From Xiphophorus maculatus (Eukaryota; Chordata; Actinopteri; Cyprinodontiformes; Poeciliidae), in assembly GCF_002775205.1 (NCBI RefSeq), contig NC_036453.1, positions 8,085,103-8,149,102 of the forward strand: 64,000 nt of DNA. The letters are read 5' to 3'. The translations under genes and the position numbers were made by a program. Positions 1-25,889 of this stretch are shown one piece after another. The stretch's first letter is position 1; every line of letters begins with the position of its first letter. The notes beneath the pieces were generated by a model. It was not told the origin of the DNA. It saw only the letters and a program-made list of their open reading frames with translations, and ran no database searches.

Positions 1-445
1 GGATTTCCATGCTGTAACATGGCCTTTTGAGCCTCGAGGGCCACAGAAACAGCTGTGGCGGGCCGGATTTGGCCCTCGGGCCTTCAGTTTGACATGTGAT
101 GTAATGCTTTCTGTGTCAGTAAAATAAAACAGCCACCAGTAAATATGGGCTGTGAATGAAGTTCTTGTGAGTCTTGTTGTTTTAGCTCAGCGTGCTAACG
201 CTGCGGAGCGTCACGCCGCCTTCACACGCCTCCGTGGGAATCAGCAGCGATCTGCGCTCAGACACGCGCTGCCACGCCGGCATGCCGCCACAGGAGTGTG
301 TTTGAACACACACTCACAGGCCGGGTCAAAGAAACTCTGAGGTGAACCCGAGTCACGCTGCCGGAGCTCAGCCTCAGGGCAACGGTCACCATGGCAACAA
401 CATGGCAACAACATGGACAGACCGCTCTGTCCCCCAATCTGTCAC

Positions 446-530
446 AGAAGCTAACGTCTCAGTTAGCCAGAAGCTAACGTCTCAGTTAGCCAGAAGCTAA
501 CATCTCAGTTAGCCAGAAGCTAACGTCTTC
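446..530. repeat. 23-bp tandem repeat
   Basis: The unit AGAAGCTAACGTCTCAGTTA plus GCC has about 3.7 copies, nearly perfect. It is in gene-free DNA. Confidence 0.9.
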
Positions 531-1454
531 CTGATGAAGACGAGAATCTGGAAACTTTTTCTGTTTTTCTGCTCAGTTTGTCAAACAGACGCTGCGTCTC
601 TCCAATCAAACAAATTTAATTTTATATTTATTAATTATTTACAGCACGTTTCAGCAGCATTTCAAGGAGCTTCACATCATAAACACACAGTCATGCAGCA
701 TCGAATCAACAATCAAACATGACAATAAGTCGAGTTCCATCGTTAAATTGATTATTGATTACGTTTCTAATAAAACTGCTTTTAGTCTGGATTTAAAGGA
801 TCTCAGTGTTTCTGATGTTTTACAGTTTTCTGGAAGTTTGTTCCAGATTTGTGGTGGATAGAAGCTGAATGCTGCTTCTCCTCGTTTGGTTCTGGTTCTG
901 ATGCAGAGCAGAACCAGAACCAGAACCAGAACCTGCGGGCTCTGGAAGGTTGATCCAACAGCAGTAAACTGGGCTGTGAATGAAGTTCTTGTGAGTTTTG
1001 TTGTTTTAGCTCAGTGTGCTAACGCTGCGGAGCGTCACGGCTCTTTTCATTAAACTCACTCATTCTTCTTCTTCTTCTCCTCCTTCCTCTGACTCAGTCC
1101 CGTCTCTTTTCTCCTCTGGACCTCCTCTATGCTTTGATTCCCTTCATTTAGCCTGTCAGCGCTGATGACATGTTCCCATTCAGCTGCTGGCTGCTCTGTT
1201 GGACATGTATTGTGACTCAAGCAGCAACAAGCTGCAGCTCATTTCTTCCTTCTGGAACGTTTTCTGCCCAGCGGAGCCTGCAGACATTCAGCTCATCAAA
1301 AGGATTCCTGCTTCCAGGTCCGTGTTTGCAGAACCAGCAGAGGATCAGGGAGATTTTCTGAAGAGTTTTCATCTTCAAGTTTAGATGAAACCATTTTACC
1401 AGATTTGATCTAAAGTGGCTCAGAATCAACTTCCTGATCATATTTATACAAAAT

Positions 1455-1860
1455 ATGATCAACAACGCTCTTAAGATTATGCAAAATTCACATTTTGGTT
1501 CTTGTTATTTTTCCATTTGGGTCTCAAATGATTCTGAAAACAAACCAGGCTTAAAAAATCATCCAGATGTTTTTGCTTCTGGAAAACGAGACGATTCAAA
1601 AACCTCCCGATTCACATTCAACAGCCCGTTACCTAGCAACCACAGGCGATCTCTGGTCCGTTACCTAGCAACCACAGGAGATCTCTGGTCCATTACCTAG
1701 CAACCCCAGGAGATCTCCAGCCCGTTACCTAGCAACCCCAGGAGATCTTCGGCCCGTTACCTAGCAACCCCAGGAGATCTTCGGCCTGTTACCTAGCAAC
1801 CACAGCCAGTTTTGCTGCTCTATTTGCTGTACAATGGCTGCTGGAAAACACAGTGTTGTT
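1455..1860 (+). repeat. Dispersed repeat copy with six X-box-like motifs
   Basis: Six copies of (G/A)TTACCTAGCAAC at 1628-1800 are spaced about 32 bp, each followed by a CAGGAGATCT-like linker. The repeat ends with GTACAATGGCTGCTGGAAAA. The same 5' part (AAATTCACATTTTGG, then a CTGGAAAACGAG-like string) occurs in the copies at 2730, 5600 and 10570. The motif fits the RFX X-box consensus GTNRCC-N-RGYAAC. Confidence 0.8.
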
Positions 1861-1946
1861 GTGCCGCACCACATTCCCATCTAAAAATAAAATATCAGAT
1901 TTTCTTTTTTTTGTTCCAAATCTGATTTCCAGTTTTAATGGATTTC

Positions 1947-2000
1947 TTCTTCTTCTTCTTCTTCTTCTTCTTCTTCTTCTTCTTCTTCTTCTTCTTCTTC
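1947..2000. repeat. (TTC)n microsatellite
   Basis: About 18 uninterrupted TTC units. The Leu-rich ORF across it is an artefact. Confidence 0.95.
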
Positions 2001-2729
2001 TTTGGATGATTAGTTTTGGTTGTCTGTTTGTCTCCTTGTTTCACATTTTTCAGTTTTCTCAGTATTTTTTATTTTTCTGTCACTATTTGCTTCATAGCTA
2101 AAAGTCAAACTTTCACCAAACTGATTTCATGAATCCTCCATTTTTATTTCTAAGTTTAAAAGCTGAAGTTTGGAGCGGATGAGTCGAGATGTTTTAACCC
2201 AAACTGTTCATTTCCAAAGAAAATCCGATTCCTGGAAGATCCTTCAGTCTGATTGTGATGTCACTTCCTTCTGTCATGACAATCAGACGATCACAGCTGC
2301 ACTCCCTGTTGATGCTAAATGTGTGAGTTTGTTTCTCTGTCAGGGCTGAAGGTCACCTTGAGTTTCACCTCTGACAAACTGTTCGCCTTTCTGTCCCAGA
2401 ATCCTCTGGGGCAGCCGTCGAGCTGCGGCCAATCACTGAGCTTAATGATTTACAGAAACACAGAGCCGGAGTTTATCAGCTGGGCTCGACCTTTGACCTG
2501 GGCCTCAGATTATCACGGCTCTTCTGACGACCTCTGTGTGACCTCCAGACCCTGACCAGACCAATAAAGCCGTTTACGACCGATCGCTGACGCGTTGCTG
2601 ACCTGCTGACCTTCTCCCAGCAGAACTCACCGTCTTTGTCCACCATGTTGCATAATTCAATCCTAAACAGACTAAAGAGAAAACTGGAAGCCGTTACAAA
2701 AACCCGCTTGTATGAGTGAATAGCTTTAA

Positions 2730-2960
2730 AGGAAACCTGTTTGGTAAAATTCACATTTTGCATATTTTTTATATTTCCATTTTGGTTTCTAAAAAACAAA
2801 CGAGGCTCTTAAAAACACTCAGTTTGGTTTCTGGTGTCTGGAAATCGAGCCGTTTTAAAACACTTCCTGACTGTTGAGTCACTTTGTTACCTAGCAACCC
2901 CATCTGATCCCCATGTACAATGGCTGCTGGAAAAGGCCAGTTTTATTTTGGTCGTTCTGC
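2730..2960 (+). repeat. Partial copy of the X-box-bearing dispersed repeat
   Basis: It contains AAATTCACATTTTGCATA, GGAAATCGAGCCGTTTTAAA, one GTTACCTAGCAAC at 2886-2898 and GTACAATGGCTGCTGGAAAA near 2915. It is shorter than the copies at 5600 and 10570. Confidence 0.75.
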
Positions 2961-3859
2961 CATGAAAAGGTTAAGATGGTAAAATATCTGGTTTGGTTTT
3001 CAGAGTTTCTGCAGTTTTCTCAGGGAGTTCAGCTGTTTCCGATCGGACCTCCGCAGGTTCCGGTGAACACATGAATCTCTGTTTGAGGAGCCATCTTGGT
3101 GTCACGCTGTCGCTGAACTCCATCATCCATTAAAGCGTATCTGCGCGTCGCTCAGCGATTACAGCAGCGCTGCCTGAGCAGATCCTCCGTCCGCTGCGGC
3201 TGCCGTGTCGCTGTTGTTGGGTTTTCCTGTAAATCCAGGCGGAGGATCCAGGCCACATTGACTCCCAGATGAGCGTCTGAAGGCAGATTAGCGGCTTTGT
3301 CCCTCTGTGCTGCTGATGCTCAGAGCTCTGCTGAAGCAGCAGCGGGGCGTTCAGGATCAGGACGGAATATTTTGGCTCCTGAGCCACCTGGTGACTCGTT
3401 CCCATCGCTGTCCCCTCTGCAACCTTCCTCTGCTCCCTGTGACTGACAGCTGTGCTCAGCCTTTATTATTGCCTCCCAAAAGCCGCATTTTAAAACATAT
3501 TTACCATTTTTTTTCTCAGTGAGATTGATGAAAGAAGGGGGCTGCGGACGAGGAGAGCAGGAAGGGAGGGAAAAGCTCCCCAGATGAAAATCCTAAATCA
3601 GCATGCCCTGCCGCTGCAGCTGAGGCCGAGGAAGGGATTGCATTTAATTTATTCTCTAAAGCCTGGGAATCAGGCCATCAAAAGGAACCAAAATATCAGG
3701 TTTCCTGCTCCAAACGGGCCAGCAGCGTGATCCCAGCCTGGATTTAACCCTTTCAAGGTGGCAGGCGGCATCAGAGGCAGCAACACCAACACACACCGCC
3801 AGCGGCTGCTCCGCCTTTACTGACAGGAAGCGAAAACACGACTTTGTTAAATCAGAAAC

Positions 3860-4035
3860 AATTACAATCAGATGGGAATAAATTTGTTCACATTATAAAA
3901 AACCTGCAGTACCTTCATCCTAACACTTCCTGTTTTCTTCTTCTTTGTGGTTTCCAACAGTAGTAACTTCCTGCTGCTGATCATGTGACTCATCTTGCCA
4001 ACAATCTGTTTCTGTTTCTGAAATAAACTAATGAA
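3860..4035. repeat. Copy of the TAGTAACTTCCTG dispersed repeat
   Basis: It contains TTCTTCTTTGTGGTTTCC, AACAGTAGTAACTTCCTGCT and GATCATGTGACTCATC. It is the same family as 22340-22620. Confidence 0.6.
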
Positions 4036-4208
4036 ATGTATTTTTTATTAAATTATTTATAAAATCTCAAACTGATCAGTTTTATAGTGAACAGAAAAGT
4101 AGCTTCTGATTGGACGTTTAATTCCCTCCTCAGGATAAACTTTGTATTAAAACCTTTTGCTACATTTTGAGCTGCACATTTTTTCACATCTGAATTTCCG
4201 TCTGGGAT

Positions 4209-4251
4209 TCATTCATTCATTCATTCATTCATTCATTCATTCATTCATTCA
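4209..4251. repeat. (ATTC)n microsatellite
   Basis: About 11 copies of ATTC. A short ORF across it reads FIHSFIHS and is not a gene. Confidence 0.95.
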
Positions 4252-4334
4252 GTGGCTGATTGTTTTCTCCTTCCTTCTTCCCAGTCTGACGTTTTTCTGT
4301 CTCTGTCATTATTCATTCATTCATGGTCAGTTTC

Positions 4335-4385
4335 CTTTTTCCTCCCCACAGCATGATGCTGTCACCACCGTGTTTCAACTGTTCA
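4335..4385. pseudogene. Short Tc1-like relic
   Basis: CCCCACAGCATGATGCTGTC and ACCACCGTGTTTCAACTG match the relic at 61780. The segment is too short for further classification. Confidence 0.4.
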
Positions 4386-5599
4386 GATTCATTTTCAGTT
4401 ATTTGCATGAAAACAACCAGAAGTCATTTTTCATCTTTCCATGTTTCTGCTAACAAACTGATTTTTGTTTGAACGGTTTTTATCCATAAAGTTCAGATTA
4501 GTGACGTTTGATGGATTTGATTTCCGGCCCGTCGGGTTTGGTGGCGGCCATGATGGGACGCTTACAGGTTATGAAATATTGTTTCATAACCTCATCTGTG
4601 CTCCTTCACTGCAAAAATCAAAATCAAAAACTTACCAAATTAATTTGGTTTAGTTTCTTGTGCAAATATCTTAGTTCACTTGAAATAAGATAAAACTAAT
4701 TTACAAGTAACGTTTCCGTAAAATATTTCAGGTGAACTAAAATATTTGCATTACAAATTAAACTAAATACTTGTTAATATTTGGTGTTTTTGCAGTGCTG
4801 GTCTTCATGATGCTGAACAGTTTATTATATTAGATTTTATATTCCAAATGATATTAAAAGTATCATCTGCTTCATTTAGGCAAATCTGCTACAATCAACT
4901 TATTTACATTCAGAGTTTTAATCTTTAGAATATTTTTCATATTTCAACCCAAAACAAACCATCAGTCAGACTTTAGTTATTTTCTGCAGATTCATCCTGC
5001 AGTTTGTGAATCTTCACACTTTTGCTTTAAGTTGTCAGAAAAACATTTGTGACAAACAGAATGAAACATTTCTCCTAAAATATGAAACATTTCAAATAAA
5101 ACATCATTTTATCCAGCAAACTGCTTAAATTGATTTATAAACAGTTTCTCTGCATGTTGTTGAAATAATTATTGAGTTTCACGATAATCTAATTATTCAT
5201 TTGGTTGAAGGTGAAAAATGTTGGATTAAATCTGCTGAACAGAATAAAACCATTTCTTATTCTGTTGAATGGAGATTAAATTATGAAAATGTTTAAAAAT
5301 GAATGTTTTTGGTGGAAACTTTAATTAGCAGCTTCAGCTTTAATAAACATTTGGTTTCAGTTTTAGTCTTTGTTCTGTTTTTGCTAGTTTTAGTTTTTAA
5401 GTTAAATTGTCTTCAGTTCTCTTCGTGTTTTTAATCGATCCGCTTGTTGCTGTGACAAATATTCTCAAATTTATTCTGAATTATTTTTCATTCATGGAGG
5501 GAAGAAATTAAATGAAATCAAATAAAACAAGTTTAAAAACGCTGCCTACGACCCACTTCTTTACAGATTTACTTTAATTCAGCAACATTTGAGAGTTTA

Positions 5600-6150
5600 A
5601 GAGATTTATTACATAAAATTCATTTTTTGCACATTTGGGTTTGAACTGTTTATAAAAATAGTTTTAAAACACTCAGCTGTTATTTTCACAATAAGTTCAC
5701 ATTTTTTGTGTCTGGAAAAAGAGCCATTTAAAAACCTCACGATTGAGTCATACTGAGCCGTTGCCTAGCAACCCCAGCAGAGTTCCACCTGTTACCTAGC
5801 AACCCAAAATGAGTCCCAGCACGTTTGGTCAGCTGGTTTTTATGCGCTGTACAATGGCTGCTGGAAAAGACAAGAGTTTAGTTGTTGATTTGCTGCAGTC
5901 TGGTTGGTTGAGCAGGAGGCTCCACTAATACTTTTCAAAGACGCACTGTTGTATAATTGCATATCTGTTTGCAGCCATTTTGTTTCGGGTGTAAATGCTG
6001 AGTTGGGGGCGTGGCCAGCAGCAGCTTGTTTGGATTTAAAGAGACAGAGACCCTAAAACATCTCAGACTGAAACCTAATTATCTGAGAATGATTTAGAGT
6101 AAAACATGTGATGAGCAGGTTTTGTTTAGGCCATAGACTGATGCTAACTT
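5600..6150 (+). repeat. Copy of the X-box-bearing dispersed repeat (long form)
   Basis: It shares with 10570-11130 the order CATTTGGGTTTGAACTGT, two TAGCAACC motifs (5760-5772, 5791-5803), GTACAATGGCTGCTGGAAAA, AGGAGGCTCCACTAAT, GGGGGCGTGGCCAGCAGCAG, GGATTTAAAG(A/T)GACAGAGA and TGATGAGCAGGTTTTGTTTA. There is no ORF. It is a non-autonomous repeat of unknown class. Confidence 0.8.
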
Positions 6151-6749
6151 ATTCACTGTAAGTCGAGTGAAGATTTGAGAAACTTTTAAAGATTTAACCC
6201 TTTGGGTGAAAACTTTCCTCCTGCCTTCATGTTTTGTGTTTTCAGCACAAAGCTCTGGTTCTTTTCCTGGTTCTGCCGGCAGCCGACTGATTCAGGCTCC
6301 AGTCAGAATCAGATCCGTAACCAACAGAAAATCCCGTCCTTATGAGAAGCAGCGCTGATCTCTGCTGACCGGCTCCTCTCCTCCTTCATCTCGCCACTTT
6401 GTTTGCTTTGCTTTAATTTCTGTTTTTCCACCCGCCTCCCCCTCTCAGTTTTTCGTGCAAAGAATAAAATTTCATCTGCGCGGGCTCTGGGAAAGCCGGC
6501 CCTCGGATTGGCCCCTGCCCGTACAGATGCTTTGAATTTGCTGGGCTTTCCTGCCTGCTCGCGGGCCGGTGGGTAGGGCCGTGAAACCTGCCTGTATTTC
6601 CTGGGATTAGGCGTCAGATGGGCCCTCAGAGGAGGTCTGGGGTCCCGGCCTCCCTGCACGGCTGGGAAACTGACCCCCATCTGACTCTGTGGTCCTTCTG
6701 ACCACATCAGGACGACTAAACAGAAACTTCATCTTTATCATACAGTTTT

Positions 6750-7160
6750 AATGTTCTCAGCAAAAACACCAAATCTTACCAAGACCTTTTGGTTTAGTTT
6801 CTATTTATTACACTTTGAAATGAGACCAAACTTACAGATAACAAACTTTTCAGCAAGAAATCTGAGTTTGTGTTAATAATTCCTGAATATCAATGAAAAA
6901 GTTCTAGTTCCACTGGCAGATTATTTCACAGAGAACTGACCCATTACCTAGCAACCCCAGCCAAGCCCAGCCCGTTACCTAGCAACCCAGTTCTAGTTCG
7001 CAGATTATTTAACCCTAACGTAAAAAATGTTTTGTTATAAAGATGAAATAATCTGCCTGTGAAACTAGCACTTTTTCATCAATATTAAGGAATTATTTAG
7101 TTAAAATAATTATTAACTCTTTTTGATGATTCTTAATTTAAATTCTAATTATGTTGAAAT
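6750..7160. repeat. Palindromic MITE copy (CAAAAACAC...ACCAAG ends)
   Basis: The left half reads CAGCAAAAACACCAAATCTT, ACCAAGACCTTTTGG, then GAAAAAGTTCTAGTTCCACT. The right half mirrors it (GAAATAATCTGCC, ACTTTTTCATCAATATTAAG). The middle is interrupted by a segment with two TTACCTAGCAACC motifs (6943, 6974), as if another repeat inserted there. Parts of the same family occur at 4608-4800 and in faxdc2 introns. Confidence 0.7.
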
Positions 7161-7449
7161 TAATAATTGATCCGATGTCCGCGCGTTTTATTCATAATGT
7201 GGTCTGTTGGCCGCAGTGCTGCCACCCGGCCCGGCAGATCCAAACCTGTTCCCCTCCTCGCCTGTGGGGGCGCTGCGCCAACAACCACAAAAACCTCTGA
7301 AGAAGACACTGAGCGGTTTTCCTTCTCTTCAGTCTTTGGTTCCGCCTGCTGGTCCAGTACTGAACTGGTTCCAGTCTGAACTGGAGCAGAGACGTTTTGG
7401 TGGGAAAAAGTAACTTTTCTGAACCAGCGAGGCTTCCGTCTGGACCTTT

Positions 7450-7915
7450 AATATCAGTGTTCGGTAGAAACTCGTTACATTTACCTGACTAAAGTTTGTT
7501 CAAATGTCTATTTAGCAGTATTTTTACTACGTTGTTCTTTTGACTTTTACTTGAGTCAAATTTCTGGATTTTCTTCCCACTGAATGAAAATCAAACATGT
7601 TTAACCAGAAACCAGAAACAGACTCAAACCTGCAGCTTCTGTTAAAGTTCACACGTTTTTTATTAAATTAAACTGATTTGGAAACATTTTATTTTGCCTG
7701 GTTTTATTTTTTACTTATATGAATTATTGTCATTTTGGTCCTTTATATACCAACATTTCCACTTAGGTTTATATTTTGTTCCAGCTGATGATGTAATTTT
7801 TAAATATTAAATGATAATTTGGTCAGTTATTCAGCACTTGAGTAACTTTTAGTCGACTCATTTCCTGGACGGAAACTTTTTACTTTTACTTTAGTAAAAC
7901 TATGTTGAAGTTGCT
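7450..7915. repeat. Diverged copy of the GTAACTAGTTAC MITE family
   Basis: It shares AAATTTCTGGATTTTCTTCC, TGAATGAAAATCAAACATGT and CAAACCTGCAGCTTCTGTTA with the reverse of 23890-24315 and with 35580-35700. The ends are weaker than in the 35015 copy. Confidence 0.65.
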
Positions 7916-8334
7916 TCTCTGAATTATAATCTTTGGATATTCTTTCCTTTTCTGTTTAATGTCTAAGTTACCATGACGACACAGATGATACACAGCTCCA
8001 CATTATGATGTCACCAGGTGACCTTTGACCCCATCCAGACACTGAACAGAAGCTGAGAGCAGATCAATGTGTGGATGAGACAAAACCTCAGAGGAACGAT
8101 CTAGAGTTATAGATCTATAGCTTTAGATCTGGTTATAGATCTATAGTTATAGGTCTACAGATATATAGAGTTACAGATCTATAGAAATAGATCTAGAGTC
8201 AACACACAGCTCCAGTTCTTCCAGAAACTCATCCAGGCGTTTCTCTGTAGATATATACATTATAGATCTGCCTTTCAGGTTCTGGTTCTGCTCGGCATCA
8301 GAACCTGAAGAATTCTGCTTCTATGCACCACAGA

Positions 8335-8490
8335 TCTGGAAACAAGGGGGCACCGTGGCGACTGAAACACATCTGGAGTCTAAACAGGTCACAGGTTCGA
8401 TTCCCTGCCTGATGACCTTTGACCCAGGTCCTCCTCTGTCTCAACACCCAGTTTCCTGTCTGATCAAATAAAGGAAACCTGTGAATAAAG
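8335..8490 (+). mobile_element. tRNA-derived SINE fossil
   Basis: GGGGGCACCGTGGCGACTGA near 8345 resembles a degenerate A-box region. CAGGTTCGATTCCC at about 8393-8405 is a good B box. A tail GACCTTTGACCCAGGTCCTC and CCCAGTTTCCTGTCTGATCA then AATAAAGG follows, as in fish tRNA-derived SINEs. It is not a functional tRNA gene, because the cloverleaf is incomplete. Confidence 0.65.
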
Positions 8491-8829
8491 AAACAGTTCA
8501 TTAAAGTCACAGTGTAAAATAAAACTAACAGAAAGTCTGTGATTAATTTACATAACCTGTAAATTAAAATGAACAGATTTTATCAAATATTTTAGCCTCA
8601 TTTCAAAGGTGAAAAACAGAATCTGAACAAATTATTTCAATCTTTAATCTTTATGGTGAAAAATATGAACCTAAAGTCAATAATTTGTGTTTGACTTGAT
8701 TTGTTGACTCTCCTCTGATCTGTTGGATCTTTGATCAGATTCATTTTAATTATTAAATAAGTTTAAGTTCATAATTTCTCGTTCTTCCATGAATAATTCA
8801 CAAAATAATTTGACGAATTCTCTGACGTT

Positions 8830-9995
8830 TTCAAAGGGTTTTTATTACTGGAGTGAATACAGACCTTTTAAATCTTTTTGTATAATCAGACTGTAGCAAT
8901 TCTTTAGAAAGCGTTTAACAATTTTTATCTTCTCATAAGAAAGTCGAGCTGCTGAAAAGTCCAAATGCAGACCTGCACGTCTGACGTCCTTCGCTCCCAA
9001 TCCGCTCAAATCTGATCCATCTGCGCTGCTGAGGAAAACAAACATGGCTGACAGGACCGGCCCCATGTCTGGGGACAGAGCGCCCCCTGGCGGCGGCCGA
9101 GCCAACAGCAGCAGCCTCCGGTTCCAGCAGTAATATCTTTTATGGCTTAACAAAAACAACAAAAAGAGGAACACACACACAAAACAATCTTACACGACTT
9201 TTTTTCTTCCAACTCTTTGTGCCATTTTATAATCACGGGAAATTAAAACAAATAAAATTCTGTTACAGTTTAATATTTGTCCATAATGTTTCACAAACAC
9301 TCCTATCTATATGAACACTTATAGGAACACGAAGAGAAACAAAAGGCGTTCTGCAAAAACCTCCAGTTTTCAGCCAGAAACGGATGAATTTACGCTGCTT
9401 GGAACAACTTTCTACGTTTTTGCAGTGCACAGAGAAAATACTTTGCCTGTCTAAACAAAAGGCAAGAAAAGTGAAATTAGCAACACACAACACAAGAACT
9501 GGTTCTAGAACACGATACTGGAGTCTCCTAAAGACGGAACAAATCTTTACCGTTTTCTTTTTACAGTACGACAGACGCTCCAAACCCAAAACTACGACAC
9601 AGTTAAAGTGAACCGAGCTCAACAGGAAGAGCCGTTTTTACTGCCTCACATGCACCGACCCGTATCGTCCAAACCGCCCGCGCGGCGCAGCACCGCTCCC
9701 ATTTTACTGGATTTATATATATATTCTGAAAACTAAATGGGAATTGTTGGTTTCGTTTTGTGCTGCACTGTCTGAGTAAAAAGATCTTAGAAAGAAAAAG
9801 CTACATTACAGTTAAACACCAGAGGTGACGAGAAAATAAGGAATAAAACTATAGAGTAAACATACAAACATGATGCAAAAACCAAGTTCCCGGCCTTTAC
9901 ACTTCTACTTCTTCTTCTTCTTGTGATTTTCTTCATTTTCTCTCTCCAACAGAAAACAGAAAGCAGAGGGACGAGCAGAGCGAGCGGCCAGTCCT
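8830..9995 (-). other. macroh2a1: macroh2a1 3' untranslated region (probable)
   Basis: This region follows the TAG stop at 9998-9996. TTTATT at 8841-8846 reads AATAAA on the minus strand and is the best nearby polyadenylation signal; the exact end is inferred. No conserved coding frame was seen. Small ORFs here on both strands look incidental. A CTCF-core-like string lies at about 9079-9091. Confidence 0.55.
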
Positions 9996-23801
<13,806 letters not shown>

Positions 23802-23889
23802 GGCGCTCAGAGTGCCGCCGGCGTTGGGCTCTGCAGAGGAAAACGAGGCAAAACGAGAAACGTGTTACACACAGAGGAGCATCAAACTC

Positions 23890-24315
23890 AACTGAGAGGA
23901 GGAAAGTATTTGGTGAAAAGTTTGATCAAGTGCTGAGTAACTGATCAAATTATCAATCATTTAATATTTAAAAATTACATCATCAGATGAACCAAAATAT
24001 AAAGTTCAGTGGAAATTTGGGTATTTTAAGGACAAAAATCACAATAATTCATATAGGTAAAAAATAACCAAATATTTTTCCAAATCAGTTTCTTTCAATA
24101 AAAAACTGTAAGTAGATGTTAAACTTTAACAGAAGCTGCAGGTTTGTCTCTGAGTCTGTTTCTGGTTTCTGGTTAAAACATGTTTGATTTTCATTCAGTG
24201 GGAAGAAAATCCAGAAATTTGACTCAAATAAAATTAAAAAGTACAGCGTAGTAAAAATGCTGCTAACTAGACTTTACCCTAGTAAATGTAACGAGTTACT
24301 GCCCAGCTCTGGTTA
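23890..24315. repeat. macroh2a1: Copy of the GTAACTAGTTAC MITE family upstream of macroh2a1 coding exon 1
   Basis: It contains AACAGAAGCTGCAGGTTTG, TTGATTTTCATTCAGTGGGA and the terminal AATGTAACGAGTTACTGCCC. It is in the first intron, between the probable 5' UTR exon and the ATG exon. Confidence 0.65.
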
Positions 24316-25889
24316 CTCAGCAGGTTTCACACTTAATTGATCCTCGCTGGTGATTGGTTGATTGGAAACTAAAAATACCATGTTTTTTTCTGATCAGTGA
24401 ACGCACCACACCCAATCCTTTAGGTTTCACTGGTCAGTGTGGGAGTTGTTACTGACTGAACACTGCTTTTTCAGTATCAATTAAATGTTTCACAAATAAA
24501 CTCAGAGGAAACACAAAACGCTTCTAGAAGACAGTTTTCTATGAAGACGTGTGGGCTCCTGCTTTTAAACTGATATTTAAGATAAACCTGCTCTGAAAAA
24601 GTTGTTCTGGTTTGTTCCCTTGAAGAAACCCAGTAATGCTAACCATGCTAAATGCTAACATAAGATGCTAAGATGTTTGTGTTTGTTTTTAATGAACCTG
24701 TCTGGCTGCAGAGCTGTGTGGCTCCACACCGTTTGGTTCCCATATAAACACATTGCAGTAAATCTGAGCCGTTTCCTCTCAACATTAATCTTTGTCTTCA
24801 TACGGTGCAATTTTTCTCTTCCAGGTGTGTAGAGAGAAAATAAAGTAAATCTTATTAATTGTCTAGTAAGTGAGAAAAGGAGATACTCTGTCATTTATTA
24901 ATTAATGTTTGTGACACAGAGAAAGTTTCTGTAAATGATTCAATGGTAGGTAGGACTTTATTTTTTAATATGACAAAAGTAATAAGAAACTATTTTGTTG
25001 ATTTTAGTTCTGGAGGAAAAACCGAAAATAATTCTAAATTCAACGATCGGAAACTGGTAACAAAATCTGGTATCGGTTGCAGATTTCATATTAACGACAT
25101 TTATGGGACAAATTATTGATCTTTCTCCTCAACTTTTACCTTCTCCTGTTAACTAAATCTAATCTTGGCCGATGTTTAATGTGTTCTACTGATTTACTTG
25201 TGGATTATTGAGCCAAACCTTTTACAGAAACATAAACTCTATGCTAAGACATTTTGCTGTGGGGGTTGAATCATGTTGATTAAAAACAACATGAAACTGA
25301 GCAAAGAGAGACGATGTGTTTCCACATGGGATCATCAGATCTGTTAGCAAACCCAAAGTGACAGGAGGCCAATCTGCTGCCAGCTGATTCCCCAACATAC
25401 ACACAAGGTTTCTGTTAATATCAGAAACATCACGCTAAAAAGAAACCTAAATGTCGCCCTCACTGTGCAGGAAGATGTCAATCACCATCAGCTCCCTGTG
25501 CAAAGATGTTTTATTCATGACAGATGGAATTATGGAGCCCGGAATGCTCGTTCATTAAAGAATAATTTAATGCATTTTAAATTAGGAACAAACTTAATCA
25601 AACTTTAGCGCGTTTATTATGTCATGAAATGCGTAATAACTAAATGTTTCTGCAGCAGATGTAGACTCCAATTATCTCGTCTGTCACTGGGAATCAATTA
25701 CCGCCACCATAGGCCACGCTTCTTCTTCTTCTTCTTCTTTATTTTTTATTGTATTTTTTTATTCTGCTCTGAATCAAACACGGTTAGCGTAACGGAGGTC
25801 ACTTCCAGCGGAGATATAAAAATATGCTGGTTGAGAACATCTGCGGCATTTCTTCCTGCGGCCAGGTGTAGGTGGGTTTCTCTCCCCGC

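Larger units (their letters stand above)
1..8829. other. Gene-free repeat-rich region left of macroh2a1
   Basis: No exon with a recognisable product was found on either strand. It holds repeats listed separately, a 75-bp direct duplication (138-215 and 963-1039) and a segment at 6300-6710 that is GC-richer than its surroundings. The ORF at 6309-6707 (minus) has no family resemblance I recognise. An undetected small exon or ncRNA cannot be excluded. Confidence 0.5.

Noticed and set aside
6309..6707. 132-codon minus ORF left of macroh2a1
   Set aside because: Low-complexity Arg/Lys/Pro-rich sequence in a GC-richer patch; no family match and no neighbouring exons.
8335..8490. Possible tRNA gene
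   Set aside because: The B box is good, but the A box and acceptor stem are not, and a SINE-like tail follows.
9263..9622. 119-codon minus ORF and overlapping plus ORF
   Set aside because: Lies in the macroh2a1 3' UTR. Translation shows no conserved motif.
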